A stretch of 64,000 bases of DNA from Enoplosus armatus (GCF_043641665.1 NC_092198.1:12785001-12849000), one strand, 5' to 3'; positions 1-14,800 are shown, counted from the stretch's first letter. Program-made: numbers and translations. The notes: generated from the letters alone by a model not told the origin.

Positions 1-3000
1 TGAGAGTGTGTGTGGGGGGGGTCCTTGAGGTTAGGTGGGTAAGTGTTTGTCTACTAGGTGATGAGGGAGAATGTGGTGCTTAAGTGATAAAAGACTCGAC
101 TGAAGTGTAGCAGGCCTCTTTGTCATGCTCTCGAGTGAGGCAAACATAGTGCAGCTCCTGTCTTCTCATCCTTCAGGCTCTCTTTTATCAGGACTATGTG
201 ATACTTGGATTTATTTATTTAAAAACTGCTTATAACAGTGTTTCAACTTTATTCAGACGTAAATTCTTGTAACCGTAACCTAGGCCCAGTCCACAAAAGG
301 GTGAACAGAGTGAACAGAAATGTGAATCATCACCATACCTTTTTCTTTCTTGTGAGTAAAGGCGTTGTGTTCGGTAAAAGCAAATGCTATTCTCCTGCGG
401 GCAGAATGCAAATTACAACCTGTGTTGTTTGCTTGTTGCTGGATTTTGTTCAGTTATCTTCTGCATGCTGATTAGAAATGTAGCCAATATTAGACATTAC
501 AGACATGAAGTTTATTGAATTATTATATCGACCATTTTATAAGGCAGTAATCAGTCTAGGAAGAGTAATTGTACACTTGGTACATCCCAAACATGTCTTT
601 TCACTAAGAAAGTGCTAAATAAAAAATAATTATCTACTGTAACCTCCTACTACTCATTGTGCAGAGCAGCCAATGAATTTATGAAATTATGTAATTAAAA
701 ATAGCTAAAACCGCCGTGTCAAATCTAAAAATGTAAAAAATCTTGACTTTTGACAGGGATGTATGTAAATAGATTTGTTTGTTTTTCTTCCATCATTGAA
801 TTGATCATACATATCCTGTATTGTCAGAGCAGCAAGTGGTGAGCCATCTAAAATGTAAAAAAATATGAACCACTTAAAACCAGCATACTTCATGTGTTTT
901 GAAAAGTCTATCTAAATCAGATAGTGGCATTTTGTGAGATTTTTTTCAGCCAAATTGGCAAGCAAAATCACCTTCTCACTTGAGAGCGCAAGTCAAACCG
1001 CTGTGACGTTCTTTGGTGGAGCTGACAGTTTCTGGCAGCCTTTGCTGCAAACAGAACTGAGTCCCTGGTGAAAATCTATGGCATTGAAAAGAAGTGTCCC
1101 CTATAAAAACGCTAATACAGTTAACGCCCTCAAACATGTACTGACAACCACTCACACACACACTCTAAGGTACAGTGTGGGTTGTCATTTTTGTATTGAA
1201 CGTTTGACAGCCTGCATGTCAGGCCTCTCTCCGGGGAAAAGAGCAGCGAAGGATCAGGCAGCTACAGAAAGTCCTTTAAAAGAAAATCACACTCACTTGG
1301 AAAAATACTCACTTTTTGCCTGAAATGAGCACTATGACACATGTCATATCTGTTCCTAGAAAAAGGCACTTGGATATTTGAGTGCACAAAACGGATTAGG
1401 AGCAAATTCATGTTCAAAAATCTGGCACTGCTAAATATGATTGGAACTGTAAAATGATTAAAGGATTAATCTTTTTCAGAATAGTTCTTTTTTTCTCCTT
1501 TTTTCCCCAAATTGGCACTATAGCTGAATTATTATTGGCTAAATGGATTTCTTTTTATCTCTTCTGTGCTTTGCAGATCATACAAATGCTTTTATATTTA
1601 ATTCTCTAGATTTAGGTTTCTTAGTCTGTTATTTATATATTTCTTATCTGCCTTTCATTATTCAGTGTTTATTTATTGTTTTGACTATTGATTGTGTAAT
1701 CATTCTTGCTGGTCCTTCCAACCACTTTTGGAAATACAGTGGCACTTTGGCAGGCCAGATGATTGTCACATGACCTCTTCACAAAGTCTCCCTGCTTTCC
1801 TAAAAAGACACGATGCACAACATGACACACTCAGTGCAAAACAAACTCTATTTGTGAAGGCTCTTTCCTGCTGATGTTTGCAGCCTCTGGATTCTGCCTG
1901 TTCTGTCACGGCTCTGAGTGAATTTAATCGAGAGTGAATAACATGCGCACCCACACACACCAGCACACATCTCCGGACTGGCATCGCACAATGGGTTAGG
2001 GTGTTGATCGGAGCCTGCCTTCAACTAAGCACAAAAGCTGGTATCGTGTCTTGCTGTGATAGAGGAAGCTGGAGCATGTTCCTCATTGATAACACTGCAT
2101 GGTGTAATGGAATCATTCATGGTGGATTTGATGTCCAAATGTTTCACCAGCTGTTTATTATTGTCACATTGCAATGTGTCGTAATGATCCCATTATGAGC
2201 AAATCAGATACATTTTATCCCAAACTCTGATATTGTTCTTGACATATGTTTGCTGTTATCCAGTGGACAGGCCAAAGCCTTATTTAGCCCACTATTGATA
2301 CTCTGCAGTGGCTGGTTACCACGGTAACAAATGGACCAGGGCATGTACAGATTTGGTCATGTTTGTATTACACCAATCTGCTTGTTCATAGGTCATGTGA
2401 TCCTCCAATCACCATATACCAATGTCAAATTTTAGGTTTGAAGTTCTGATTTACTGGTGCGTTATGTCCCTCCCAAATGGAGCATTAATCAGTCGTGTAA
2501 TAATTGAGTGGTTTTGGGCAGTCTAGTTATGAGCAGTCCCTTACATTAGTTACTACAGCTCCATTTTGGCATAAAAACACTTTCACTGCATATCATGGGT
2601 AATCTGTTAAAACCAAGGCTTAGTATTAGTCTGCATTAACCTCTGTGATCTCCTGCTGTGTGGCATTGACCTGTCACTGGGGGCAACTGCAACACAAATT
2701 TTCATGTTGTTGGGTGTGGTTCTTCATGCTAATTACTCGGTGGTGCTCTCTTAATGCCTCCACTTGACTTTACACCTGCCTGACTGGTTTAATGCCTGAC
2801 CTGTGGTGGTGGTTTTGACTTGGCTTGCAGTGAGGTTCTGCAGCCTCCCACGTTGCCACCATCAGCACTTTCACAATCCGCTGTCATTTAATCTCCTTTC
2901 TGCACTTGATTAGCCTGCTATGCTAGCTGGACTGCTCCAACTCCCAATCCGCCTAAGTGGTTAAAAGTGGTTATACTGGCAATCTGTCAATCTGAGGCTT

Positions 3001-3940
3001 TAAGTATGGAGAACCCTTTCCCCTCCCCTTGCGTGCCACTCTCACCCGGATTCACATGGCTGCCTGTTTTAGTGTCTTATCAGCACTTCCTGATGTCTGT
3101 ATTTTGCACCAAAGGAGAGACATTGAATCAATTACTAAAGTTGTGCATGAATTCACACCATCCATAAGAGAGCAATGTATTAACAATGGTTCAGATAGAG
3201 ACACATGTAGGCCACTCATGATATTGCTGTGTCAGCCTTTCCTATGACCAATGATTCACTGTTAGTCAGCTTCCACACTGCTCTGACTATAGGTTTATGC
3301 TGTATATCTTTGTTACTGGCGCTACCTTCATGCAAATGGGAAGTAATTTATCTTGTCAGGTCACTTTATATCGCTTTTGTTGAAACTCATTTTTGTATTT
3401 TATCAAGTGAAAGCATTGTAACAAAGCGTTCCTTTAGATTTTGAGTTTTCTCAGCTGGTCAGCTCATGAGCAGCTCATGGTTTGGTTAGGATAACACACA
3501 TGGAATATAATTTTTATATTTCGTATAAGCCAAGTCATCAGCGTCAATATATCAGCGGGTTTTCCTCTAATCACCAGCCCTGCTTGCGTCTGTAATTTGC
3601 TCCTTTCTGCTATGCAGGTTCCTTTCAAAGTGTAATCAAAACCAGATCACTCATTAACTGCTTCAAACTATAGTTGGTAACAGCATCCATTACATTACTC
3701 AAGATTGGCAAAATAATGTTATTGCCATTAATAATTCTCCTTCCAAAACTGATTAGGATTTGATTTTAGCACAAAATAGCAACCGCAGATCCCCCCAAAT
3801 TTCCTCCCAGGTAGTGTGGATGTTTTTTAAAACTCTAGACAGTTCTACAGGATTTGGGGAACCAGGAAGTGTATCATAAATGAAAGAAATTTAGAGACAC
3901 AATTAGTCAATTAATCATTTAGTGGACCATCAAATTATTA
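1..3940. other. Intergenic, no gene seen
   Basis: AT-rich single-copy sequence with short meaningless open frames. Short G run at 13-20. No domain, exon or clear repeat family recognised on either strand. Confidence 0.6.
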
Positions 3941-4010
3941 TGTGTGTGTCTGTGTGTGTGTGTGTGTGTGTATGTATATATATATATATATATATAATAT
4001 ATATATATAA
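3941..4010. repeat. Compound (TG)n-(TA)n microsatellite
   Basis: TG repeats, broken once by TC, run to about 3970, then TATG and TA repeats run to about 4009. The preceding 40 bases (TTAATCATTTAGTGG) vaguely recall a hAT MITE end, but this is too short to call. Confidence 0.95.
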
Positions 4011-6899
4011 TTTGTAGCTTCTCAGACATGAGTATTTGATAGTAAATTAAATATGTTTGGATTGTTGGTCAAGCAATATGAAGACCACACCAATTTAAAC
4101 ATCGCTGCATGGCCCACAATCAACATATATTAGATTTGCCTTTTTTAATATGTTTACTGCCCTTACAAGTAATTCTTTAGTTCTTCAGTCTTCTGCTGGC
4201 CTTTTTATCCTCTGTTTTCTAAACAGTTTTTCTCCTCCCTCTCTCCCTGTTATACCCTGTATTCCTCAGAAGTTAAAGTGCAGAGCCTTCAGCCGTATGA
4301 ACCTTAATTGCCACCTTTCACTGTCTGCTTTCACTTGTACTGACACAGCACATCACTCATCTGTCTCAGCATCTCTGATGGGTATCAGAATGAGCAGCTT
4401 TGAGAGATAGGATTAGAGAGAACCACTATTGCAGCAGCATGACTTTATGCTAATCATGGCTGTGTCTTAAGATGGGTGTGACGGTATTATCAATGGATTT
4501 ATCAGTGATTGTGATGATTTAAAGCCTGTGCACATACCTTACCATCAGCATGGTGACAGCCGCTTAGTCTATGATGGGATGCAATATCCAACCCTCTGCA
4601 TTAAAGTCAGATACGCCACTTGCCCATCTAGAACCTTTCCTCCACACTCTTACTTTCTGCCTTCCTACATTAAAGGCACACTACTTCCTGCATTGGCAGT
4701 AAACGTTGGCATTCGGTGTAATAAGTGCGAAATCATCCAATATGGACATAATTTTGAGGGATACTGGACTGATTTATCAGTAAAGGCTAAAGCTACATGT
4801 ATGCACAAACATTTACAGATGCAGCTGTACAGACACATTTTTGGCATCAGTAAAATTCCCACTGTCTGATATTTAACCATTGACACTCATCTGGGTGAGT
4901 CCAGTCAGTATAGATTTGCTACTCTGATTAGCATCACTGCTTTTGCCACAGAGCTCATGCTAATCAGAGCAATTAGGTAACAGCACGCATCTTAATTTAT
5001 GCGGCTGGGGCCAACACTGAACCTCATTTTGAAATGCAGTACAATGACAGTGATCGTCAATTAGAGACGTGGTATCAGGGACGTGCAATGCCACAGATGG
5101 ATAACACATCATCATGATCCCTCCCGCTAATTCATAGCCTGATTTGCATGATCCATTTAGGAAGCATTTATGAGAATGGGAAATGGCTGTTGTCAGTGAT
5201 GAGGAGGCAAGTGGGATAGATAGTTAGAGGTGTTTTTTTCTTCTTGCAGCTTGTTTATACCTGCAATAATTTGTGCAGATGGATTCTCAGTGTGAAACGG
5301 CAAGGATTTAAAAAATTAACTGAAATAAGGGAAAATGTAATTTAGATTATGCTGTTTTGTAACGGGAGGTGTATGGTTTCGCAAGTGTTATGCTCAGCTT
5401 TTCCTCAGTATAACAGTTAATTATAAGTCATATAATTAGTTTGTATAGTAGCCTTTTTTAGCTAATGAGGAGCTGCTAAACCACCAACAGAAAGTAGGGC
5501 AGTTTGGGTACAACATGTTCAAATGCACGAAAACAGCATCCTGTCGACTATTGTCAGGTCATCCAAAGGTTAACAAGAAGTAACTTGTAGTATTTTGTCC
5601 ATAGAGATAAGATGTATTAAAATATTGTCAACAAAAGACCGATTAAGCAGTGAAAAATACTGTCAGCACTGATAATGATGCTGATTACTGATTTGTCAGA
5701 AAGATAGTCATAATAGTAATTACGGCTAAAGCAATGATTTAGACTCTAGGTTAGATAGACTCTCACTGCATAGCCTGAGAAATTGTTAAAATATTTGCTT
5801 TGGAACTATCTGAGTCTAAATAAATCACTTTAGTTGGATTAGTGGCCCAGGAAAAACCTGCTTAAGATTTGAGTAAAGATTTTTGCCTGCTTTGTTTGAA
5901 GTAGACAGCTGCCAGGTAGCTGGAGGCCAGAAGTTACACGCTGATGTATATTTAACTCTCTTCCTACTCAGGAGGACCACATATTGGCAACCTCAACAGT
6001 TGTTTTCTCCTCTCGATCTAAACTCTGATCTCGTTCCATTGTTTGAATAAAGTTGGGTTACTATGTCAAATACAGCGTCTCCCTTGAAGCTTTTTCGAAG
6101 GTCAAAGCTGATACCATGTACAAGAAAAACGGGCTGTAATTACTAGGGAGAAGAATATGTATGAATCATGGCGCTTCCCTCATGCCAATCCATGCCTTGC
6201 ATTATTTCCCAAACCACTCTGTTGATCTAATTTGCTCTCTGAAAACACTTATCTCTCTTCTTTCTCCAACATCATTGGCTTTATGTTCTTGTTATACCCC
6301 ACTGCCATTATGTTTTCAGACTCTTCTTCTCTGTGGCTCCATTCAGTTACAATAACAGTTGAACTGAGCCAGGGTTCAGGGATTGTCAAATATCCTCAGG
6401 CTATTTCAGGTCTCTCCATGTTAACAGCAGCGATTGAGATGTAGACTCTGAGTCTCAGTACAACTTTATGTGCAACGATGAAACCACAAAACCAGCATTT
6501 CTGTTGTCAGCAAATCTTGCTTGTGCCACATTGCCAAACCCACTGTTTGTTTTCAATAGTATTTGAATCTAAGACGCTGGGCTTGTGTCTGATACCTAAA
6601 ACACTCAAATATGGATGAGGATTGGTGGGAATGTCGATGTTCTTGGTTTGCCATGTCTCTGACAGTCTGAACCAAACTGAATTTAGTCTTCAGGACCTAA
6701 TGAAGACCAGGAAGTTAAACTTGACATTGATCTGTCCTGAAATAAACTCTCAGCCTAAAGATCTAGTCTAAATGTGGTTATGATTGAGTTTTGGCTGCAA
6801 GGAGAGATACTGAGCCTGTGAGCTATTTGGTATGTACTGGACTCTTACAGACCAGAGCTGTGTAAATGGTGTGGTACGTTCTGAATCAGTGCCCCATTG
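4011..6899. other. Intergenic, no gene seen
   Basis: Holds the TAAT/octamer cluster listed separately. The 113-residue open frame at 4528-4869 shows no recognisable domain or codon signal. Confidence 0.6.
4905..5160. promoter_or_regulatory. Candidate distal enhancer: TAAT inverted repeat plus octamer
   Basis: Contains a perfect 13-bp inverted repeat (4922-4934 and 4957-4969, arm CTCTGATTAGCAT) whose arms carry TAAT homeodomain cores, and an exact octamer ATTTGCAT at 5142-5149. Other TAAT or CAATTA cores lie at 4970-4976 and 5128-5132. POU and homeodomain factors bind such motifs in general. Function and conservation are inferred only. Confidence 0.3.
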
Positions 6900-7161
6900 T
6901 AAATCACTCTTCAAAACACACTTATATAATGCTGCTTTTAATCCTTGATTGCGATGCTTTTATCTTTTTGTTCTATGTTGTTTTTTACTTATTTACTTTT
7001 TGTCTGTTTGTTTTGTTCATTTTATTATTTTTACATTCATATTTGTAATTGCCCCGCTAATACTTACTACTCTTTTCCCCATTTCTGTCGTCTGTTTTAT
7101 GTATGTACAGCTCTGTGTACTACATAAGTGCTACATAAATAAAGTTATTATTATTATTATT
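6900..7161 (+). mobile_element. L2-type LINE (or LINE-derived SINE) 3' end with (TTA)n tail
   Basis: Reads CTCTTCAAAACACACTTATA (recalling the C-terminal SFKTHLY of L2 ORF2), then a T-rich 3' untranslated region. It closes with GTACAGCTCTGTGTACTAC, GTGCTACATAAATAAAG and a TTATTATTATTATT tail (7146-7161). This architecture is typical of L2-clade LINE 3' ends in fish. No reverse transcriptase domain is present. The left boundary is approximate. Confidence 0.6.
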
Positions 7162-10100
7162 TCTTTACAAATATTTGAGTATTAATTGCACTGTTATACA
7201 ACCTGATACTCAAGCATGGTGTTGTAGAATGAACGCCCAAAAAATGAAAATAATAGCACAACCGCAAACAATTCTTAACCCAGCTGATAGCTCCATTGAC
7301 AGCTTGTACTTGGGTCAAATACAGCTAATCCTTAATTATATTGCAGTGTTTGCTTTTGTTTTATGTCTTGCCATACTGTCAGAAGGAACATATTGTGATA
7401 ATCCTTCCTGGACAATGGGGATAAGGAAAAAGATCCCAATAAGATATGCCTACAGTCTAATCTCCCCAATTTGCTTTTCTCAGTATTCTGATTTATTTGA
7501 GTCTTTGTCTGCAGCTTAAGATGCATACAGTATACAATTATGCTTCTTGGATGGATGGTCAAAATATTTCATGGGGTAAATTATGCATTGTATTAAGAAT
7601 ATCTTATACATGACAGCATGGAGCATGGTCCAAAACTGTATGCACTGAGATGCAAATTTATGTCAACAATAAGTATTCTGTCCAAGAGCTGGTGCATACA
7701 CCAAACCCAATTTACAATCGATGGCATAAGCTCATATTCAGTGAAAAATCTCAATGTGATAGCTTATAGCAATATCCTTTTTGCTGCTGGTTTTAACAGG
7801 CTGTGCAAGTTTTTTCGGTGATGCTTAAAATATTTTCTAAATCAAGATGTATACAGTACCAGGAATACTGTGGATATTACGTCAAGTCAACCCTAACCCT
7901 AACATAAATGCATGGATTGATTTAAATAAATGAGAAGAGAAAGCACTGTGACAAAATAGTCAGAAGTTCACATTGCTCTGGTAGATTGAAAATATTTGGG
8001 TGAGAAAAATGTGTTTGATAAAGTCTCAATTTAGTTTTCTGTAACACATTTAGACACATGTGAGCAAGCACAAACACACATACACACACATTTAGTTACA
8101 TCAGAGCTGATGTGTGAAGAGGAGCACCTTCTAATGCGATGGTTTTTGCACATTTGATGCTATAATAGAGCTGTAACAGCACACACTGAACAGTTACATA
8201 ACAGGTGTTAAAGCAGGTTTTACTCATGCCTTTTTCACTGTAGGTGTTATTCTTTTTTTCCATGGTGCTTGTAATATTAGAGACTCCTTTTTGATTTGAT
8301 TTCAGTATAGTACATGATTCAGTCTAAAGACAATGAAAACTTGTATTGATCTAATTTTCTGGTGTAAACCTTTCCCTTATTTTTTGGAAATCCCATTTGA
8401 CAGGAATTCATTAGAATGAAGTACAGGTCAAAGACTTTTCGTCATCCATGTCAGGATTGATAATATGATTTTTCAGAATTGCACACTGCCTGCAGACATT
8501 ATTGGTTTTCCATTTTCAAAATCTCACCTCAGCTAGTACGGGCCAACACTGCAGCTGCTAGAAACCTCTGGATAAGATGGAGACATGCAAGAAGGGGAAG
8601 CAGAGAAGCAAAAATCAGATATACCAGCCAATCCAGGATAGGCTTTTGTTTCAAGCGTAGCAAAATGCTAATGGGAAGAAAAACATACTCCACCATGTAT
8701 GTCCTTTTTAAGCTCCATGTATCAATAACAAATTTGGTCTCTCCAAATATGAATCGGAGAAAGAACGACAAACGGCGTATCGGCTGTGCTCAGTCAGTCA
8801 CTGCTGATTTTAAAAAATAACCTTGGTATTACATACACTGTTTGATGTCATTGTATGTTTCTCTAAGGTGCTGAGCTTAGACACACCTCTACATCTCTGT
8901 CATCCTGTACCTTAGGCACCATCAAGATCCCATCCAGTCAGCACTTTTGCTTTCAAGATGAACATTTCCCTGACTTGGGGATTTCAAGGACGCAAGAAAG
9001 AATAATGACAGGTAGGATAAGAGGGATAAAGAGCTCAAGCTTGAGAATAAGAGATGTTTGAGAGGGGGTTACAAAGAAGAAAAAACAGGGGAAATGAAAG
9101 GGACTGAGAGACAAATGAGATAACAGTGATAGTGAGAGAAAGGGCGTTTTGGTGGCTGAGCTCTGGGAAGAGTGAGAGCAAATAGTGTGGGTGTGACTCA
9201 GAGGGCACATAACGCTTTTTGCGAGCATTTTGTCATGTGTGGTGTCCTGGGAAAGGATATCCAGAAAGCTCGTAGGGCGCAGGGTGACAAGATGAGCTGT
9301 AATACGACAGCTGTCACGTCACCTTTTAGAGGACGGACGGTGTCAGAAAAAATAGTGACACCTTGCTGATGTTCCTGTGAAGTGGCCCGAAAAGACCACC
9401 CTGGACTTGTGAAAATACTACTGTAATTCCATATTACACCGTATTTTATATAATTTGTTGGGAAATAAAGTGGACAATTAACAAGGGTAAACTGAATTTT
9501 AAAAAAAGGACAAAAAAGAATCTGAAACTATAATTCAAAGTTGGGTACGTTTTTTTTTAATTTATAACATTCACATCCTGATACGATGTATCCTAATCTG
9601 ATGAAGAATATAGAATGGGAATATTAGTATCATCCTTTTTATGTCAATGGAGAGCTTTTATAAAGGACTATTAGACTAAAAGGTGGCTGTGAACCATGGA
9701 TCTCTGTCTCAGTATGGTTTGCACACACACATCAAAAAATAATGGTGCTAAGAATGAACCAACACTGATGGACAAAACCTGAAATAAAATGTCATACAGA
9801 TATGGATTCAGTGACCCTCTCTCCTTCTGTTACATAGCCATTCCTTAGCTGCATTACATGGTGCAAAGAACACATGTCTCTAGACAGCTACATAAATACA
9901 TTCTGACCTGTAACTATAGTACATGTCACTTGCACACACACTATTTAATGGTATTCTTTTTGGTCTATAAATGTGGTGCCAGATGTCGTAAAACAATTAC
10001 AGCAGATGCACATGCATGCATCATTTGTTGTACTATTTGCATTTCGATCCACACGGCTAAAGCCAGCCACATATTCTCCACCAGTCTCCATTTTAAACTT

Positions 10101-11782
10101 GCGTATGTAGGCAGCCCTGTCCACTTGGGGGACCGTATCAGTTGGCACTTAGAGGCTCCCGAGCCAAAATGCTCAGCCATCCATACAATGCATCAGAAAC
10201 AAAGACAGCTGAACACACCCGATGTCTTTTCCTCCCTCTGTTCCCTGTCCCAGAATCTCAAAAGCACCTGCCTCACTGCTTGCATACTGTAGCAACTAGT
10301 CATCCATCTGAAAGAAGGATTGGAGATACTTTGCATAGAAAAAGCAAATGAGTCTAAAATGTTATTATATCCCATTTTACTCTTTATCTCGACTGTGATT
10401 CGTCTTCTGTTCTTATTGCCCCTTAGATTTCCACATTTATATAAATGATGGTTCAATATTAGCAACAGTTCAACACCAATACAACGAACTGCATCCCAAA
10501 TGATCATAGAGTAAAACCTCTCTGACAGTGATGCAAAACAAATGTCATTAGCTTCACAAAGGTACAATTTATGGCTTTGCATTAGATTTTGCAGGCGTAC
10601 CTCAAAAATCCTCTCCTCTGCACCACCCAAGCCAGGTGTGGTAGTAATTATTTTAGTCACTTTTTATCTATGACAAAACTATTTGCTCTAAGCTTTTAAT
10701 TCCCTGTATAAATCACATAATAAATGGTGATGGCTCCACTTAGTAGGAATACATTTTTCTTTGTCATTTGAAGTTGGGCATGTTGGGAAATGCTTGTCTG
10801 AGCTTGTTTTTTGCCGCTGCTGCTGCAAACTGGTTTTATATGGGGGCTTGATGATGTGGTAGGACTAAATGCAGGCTGAAAAATCAAAACAATGGACTAA
10901 AAGAGGTTAAAAGCTGTGTAGACCCGTTACGTGTGGCACTATTTCTCAGTAGGTTTTGGCACTACGAATGACCTCTTCTAATTTGATTCAATATCAAGAA
11001 TATTCCTTGATGGTTAAGATCAGATTACATTAACTTTTAAATACATATTGATAAATGAGGCCCCAGACGTGGGACTTACTCACCCTTTGCTAAAGGTTTA
11101 AATTAAGTCCTTCAGGCGAAGGCTTCACCTAAACTTTGGCAAGTGTTAAAGCCCAGATAGATGACCCAGTAAATAATCTTGGTTCTCATTTCTTCTTGCA
11201 TAACTGCACAATACAAGCTAAACTACTTAGAAATGTATGTTGCAATCCGCTAACATCCCCAGCGTTTGGTAATGGTAACACAGGGGTACTGACACTTTAA
11301 ATAGACACTAATGCCCATGGTTTTGTTGCATTTTATGTGTAAGGTCACCTGGTGGTTATGATAACTGAACACCTAGCAACACACCTGTCCAAATTAACAT
11401 ACTGTACATACAGTATGTTGTTTGCACCTGTAAAGCAAACACGCTGATAAAATACTTTTACAGACCAAGACTCTTCTAGTGTTTACATTTACAGGTTTCA
11501 GTGCACATTTAATACATCTGGTAAATGTGTACATTAATTAATGAGTAGAAAATGCTCATCAAAGCAACATGAAATATCAGTATATATGTAACACGCACAA
11601 TATATTTATTACTGCTGCAACAGTGTCACCATGGGCATTGTTAAATTGAATCAAATCTTATGATGCAACAGGCAAGTAGCACATCACCAACATGACAAGA
11701 ATGTGCATGTGCTGCTTCTCCGTTACTCATTTAGAGTTTTGTCTGTTCACTAACCCGTCATTAGTCACACGGTAGCACGGCT

Positions 11783-11785
<3 letters not shown>
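7162..11785. other. Intergenic, no gene seen
   Basis: Contains a two-unit CCCTAA telomere-like string (7891-7902) and an 11-bp palindrome at 11396-11419. Open frames at 8479-8820 (+), 9858-10292 (+) and 10193-10660 (-) have no recognisable domains and no flanking splice logic I could support. Confidence 0.6.

Positions 11786-11816
<31 letters not shown>
11786..11816. repeat. (AC)n microsatellite
   Basis: About 15 uninterrupted AC units. Confidence 0.97.
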
Positions 11817-11817
<1 letters not shown>

Positions 11818-14800
11818 CACCAGCCGTAGCCTGAGGACATCGCAGTTGCCAGCGTCTGTTAAGATCAAATAAGCAGAAACCACTCTGATGCAACTGCTTC
11901 AACTGCTCTCATCTGGTAACTTGTGGATGGTAACTGCATGAGCCAGTAACAACAATTACTCCCACCACTCCGGCAGTTATTAACAAGCCATGCTCGCATC
12001 ATATTGACCTACTGTACTCTAATCGCACTGACTTTCGCTACTTTGTCGATCTGAATACGAGGCGTCTGACTCAGGATGTGCTTTCATCTGAGAAGGCTGT
12101 TTATGTTGGTGATGTCACTTTCAATTGAGCTGCCTTTTCCTCTGCAATTATCTACGGCTGTGGCCTTTGTTTCTGTGTTTAATTCCTCCATTCATTTGAA
12201 TCAGGCCTCCGTCTGTTGCTTGCCATAGAGTCCTTTTGGGAGCAAATGAATGGATTGCAGGTTTTAATTAGAATAGAACAGGACTTGGATTAGGTCAGCC
12301 GCCATTAGTTAGTCTCCTCCTCTCTCTCTTCTACTCTTAGTGTCTGTGCTGTACAGCAGCTACAAACAGGCTTTTTCTTGTCTGTTTATATAACTGGATT
12401 ATCTGGAAGAGGGGAGCAATTTGCCATATTAATACTTCCTGGGGTCTGGAGTTTATTAAGCACATCATTTCTGATCACTTTGTGTTCACTTTTGCTGGAT
12501 GAAATACGAAGAAGGCCAATTGTAAACTCCGATTTATGACCATGTATTTGTCCAATTTTAACGTGTTTTTGAATGGGTCTCATGGGCCCTGGGGGTCATG
12601 AAACTCACCCTCTTTACTCAGGACCATAAATAAAAAACATTAACATAAATCTCCAAGACTGCACATAATGGGAGTTATGGGGTTTTCCAGAGGCAGCTGT
12701 GACACTGAACTCTGATTGCCAAAATGAGCTTGTTTGGTCAACAATGGTTTATTTCCCTAACCAGGCGGGCAGGCAGTGTTTTGATTCATTATGACAACCT
12801 GATGGTGATTAATATAACTTCTGTTGAGAGTATGAGCATGGTTCTGGTTCAGTGAGACTGTAGCCAAATTGGACTTTGTTAAATTGAATATATACATTTT
12901 CAAATTTAAATTTTAAATATTTTTAAAATCACTAAATGGGAGATATGAGTAGATGAGCACACAAAAGAAAACATCCACACTTTTTCTGTCCTCACATCCT
13001 ATAACCCTCCATTTCTGTGCGCTGTCACTTTAATGACTGCATTTCCTTGAGGACTGTCTCTAAGGGTTTGTTTTCATGAGGTACTGGAGTTTTCAATTTT
13101 CTTTGTTTTAGCTTGAAGCTCACCTGTCATCAAGCATTTGTGTTCATGTGTGGATTAGGACTTTCCTGCAGCCTCTCTGATTTTCTACCACGTTTTTGTC
13201 AATTTCTGAGGAAAATTTTGATTATCTGTTCAAAAACATGTCTCTTTCTTCCCGAAAACTCTCTTTGAACTCTGAGAGACTCTGCTGAGACTCAGAATGA
13301 CGTGTTTGAAGTTGTTTGCTTGTTTTGCTCGGCGGTGGAGATGTTTGGGGTCAGGGCTGTGGGCCAGCCCCTCCACTCACGTCCTAAAAAACACTACTCA
13401 GATAACCCCTTCTCCTGACCTCCTCTTGTCCAAAGCTTTTAGTGTCGCTTCTCCACAAACGTATATCTGTTGAACATTACTGGCGTGCACAAACTACCAG
13501 GATCACAGTCTTATTTGAGCACATAACAGATGTTCAAGTTCAAAAGTTCAGCTGAAATAAATCTAAAGACACCGTTGTCAACAACACTGCTATTATTTGA
13601 AGGATCTACAGCAGAGCATAACTTTATGTTGGAGTCTGGGAAGGAGCCAAACAATAACCAGAGAAGATATAGCTCCACTACATGTAACCAGGGGTTGTGT
13701 AGAGTCGCCAAAAATGGACTGGTGAAGCTGTCCTGATGGCTAACATGCAACGTGGATTCTGTGTTTATGAAACTTCTCGTGTGTATTGTTGTGGACAGAG
13801 TAAGAAAAACTTGACCACAAGCCAGAAAGTGTTTCATTGTTGTTACTCTGGGTCGTTTCTGTTTCTTTGCCTACTCTGTGTTTACAGGGGAGTCGGACAG
13901 CCGATTTACATTCCAGCTTGATTCACTGTAGAGTATGAAGACAGTTGAGGTCACAATCTGCTATCTGGAGTTCAGAATTTGTAAAGCTGTGTCAGAATTA
14001 ATTAAATATTTCAAGTTTATTCTTAAATAAATGTTGGATGTCTTTTTAGTCTGTTTTCTCTCTTCATTCAATAAAATCTAAACACAACAAATGGGTGTTC
14101 CAGTGTGTTTGTAAGGACTGAAGTGTGCAAGGATTTTAAGAGAGAGTGAACATCTCTGCCCCCAATTAACCCCAGTTTATATGAGTGAGCTGTTGTTTTG
14201 TTGTGTTTCCATGTTTCAGATTGCAGCCTTTTGAAGCCATGAATGGCTCAGTTGTCCGGTTGGAATTAAAACGGTGTGGGGCCGTGTAAAGCACTCTCTC
14301 CGTTCTTATCTGGCAGCTAAGTAAACACAGCAAGATCATTTAGAAAGTTGGTGTGGGTGGGGGGAAAAAGGTGACCTTGTTTTCTCTGGCTGCAATTCAG
14401 ACAGGATTTTGGGACACTGTTTGTAGGTACCCAGTCTATTAGTCCTCCAGGCATCTAGCAGAAGCCTTGGCATCATCTGCCATCTCATTACGCAGCCCAT
14501 GGAGCTCCCTGCAGGGTTCGTTCCCTCTTTTTGCCCTTTGAGTGCTGTTTGTCTGTACTTGTTTACTTGTTTGTACGTTGGGACATTCCCAGACATTCAA
14601 AGCTCTAGTTCATGTTTCATTATTTGATTTGTCACCACCAATCAACCGCTTTGACCATGTTCTCTCTGGACATGTGCTCCCCTGGTACATGTCCATTACA
14701 TGCATGCACATACAGGACATGCAAAGATATACAGCTGGAATGCACACCTGATACCAAGGTACTCCATCCAAAGTAAAATAAGAGACATTTTTATTTCAAA

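Noticed and set aside
7891..7902. Telomere-like CCCTAACCCTAA
   Set aside because: Only two units, easily by chance; not an interstitial telomere array.
10193..10660. 155-residue minus-strand open frame
   Set aside because: No recognisable domain, no supporting splice or promoter context, and overlapping frames on the other strand. Consistent with chance in AT-rich DNA.
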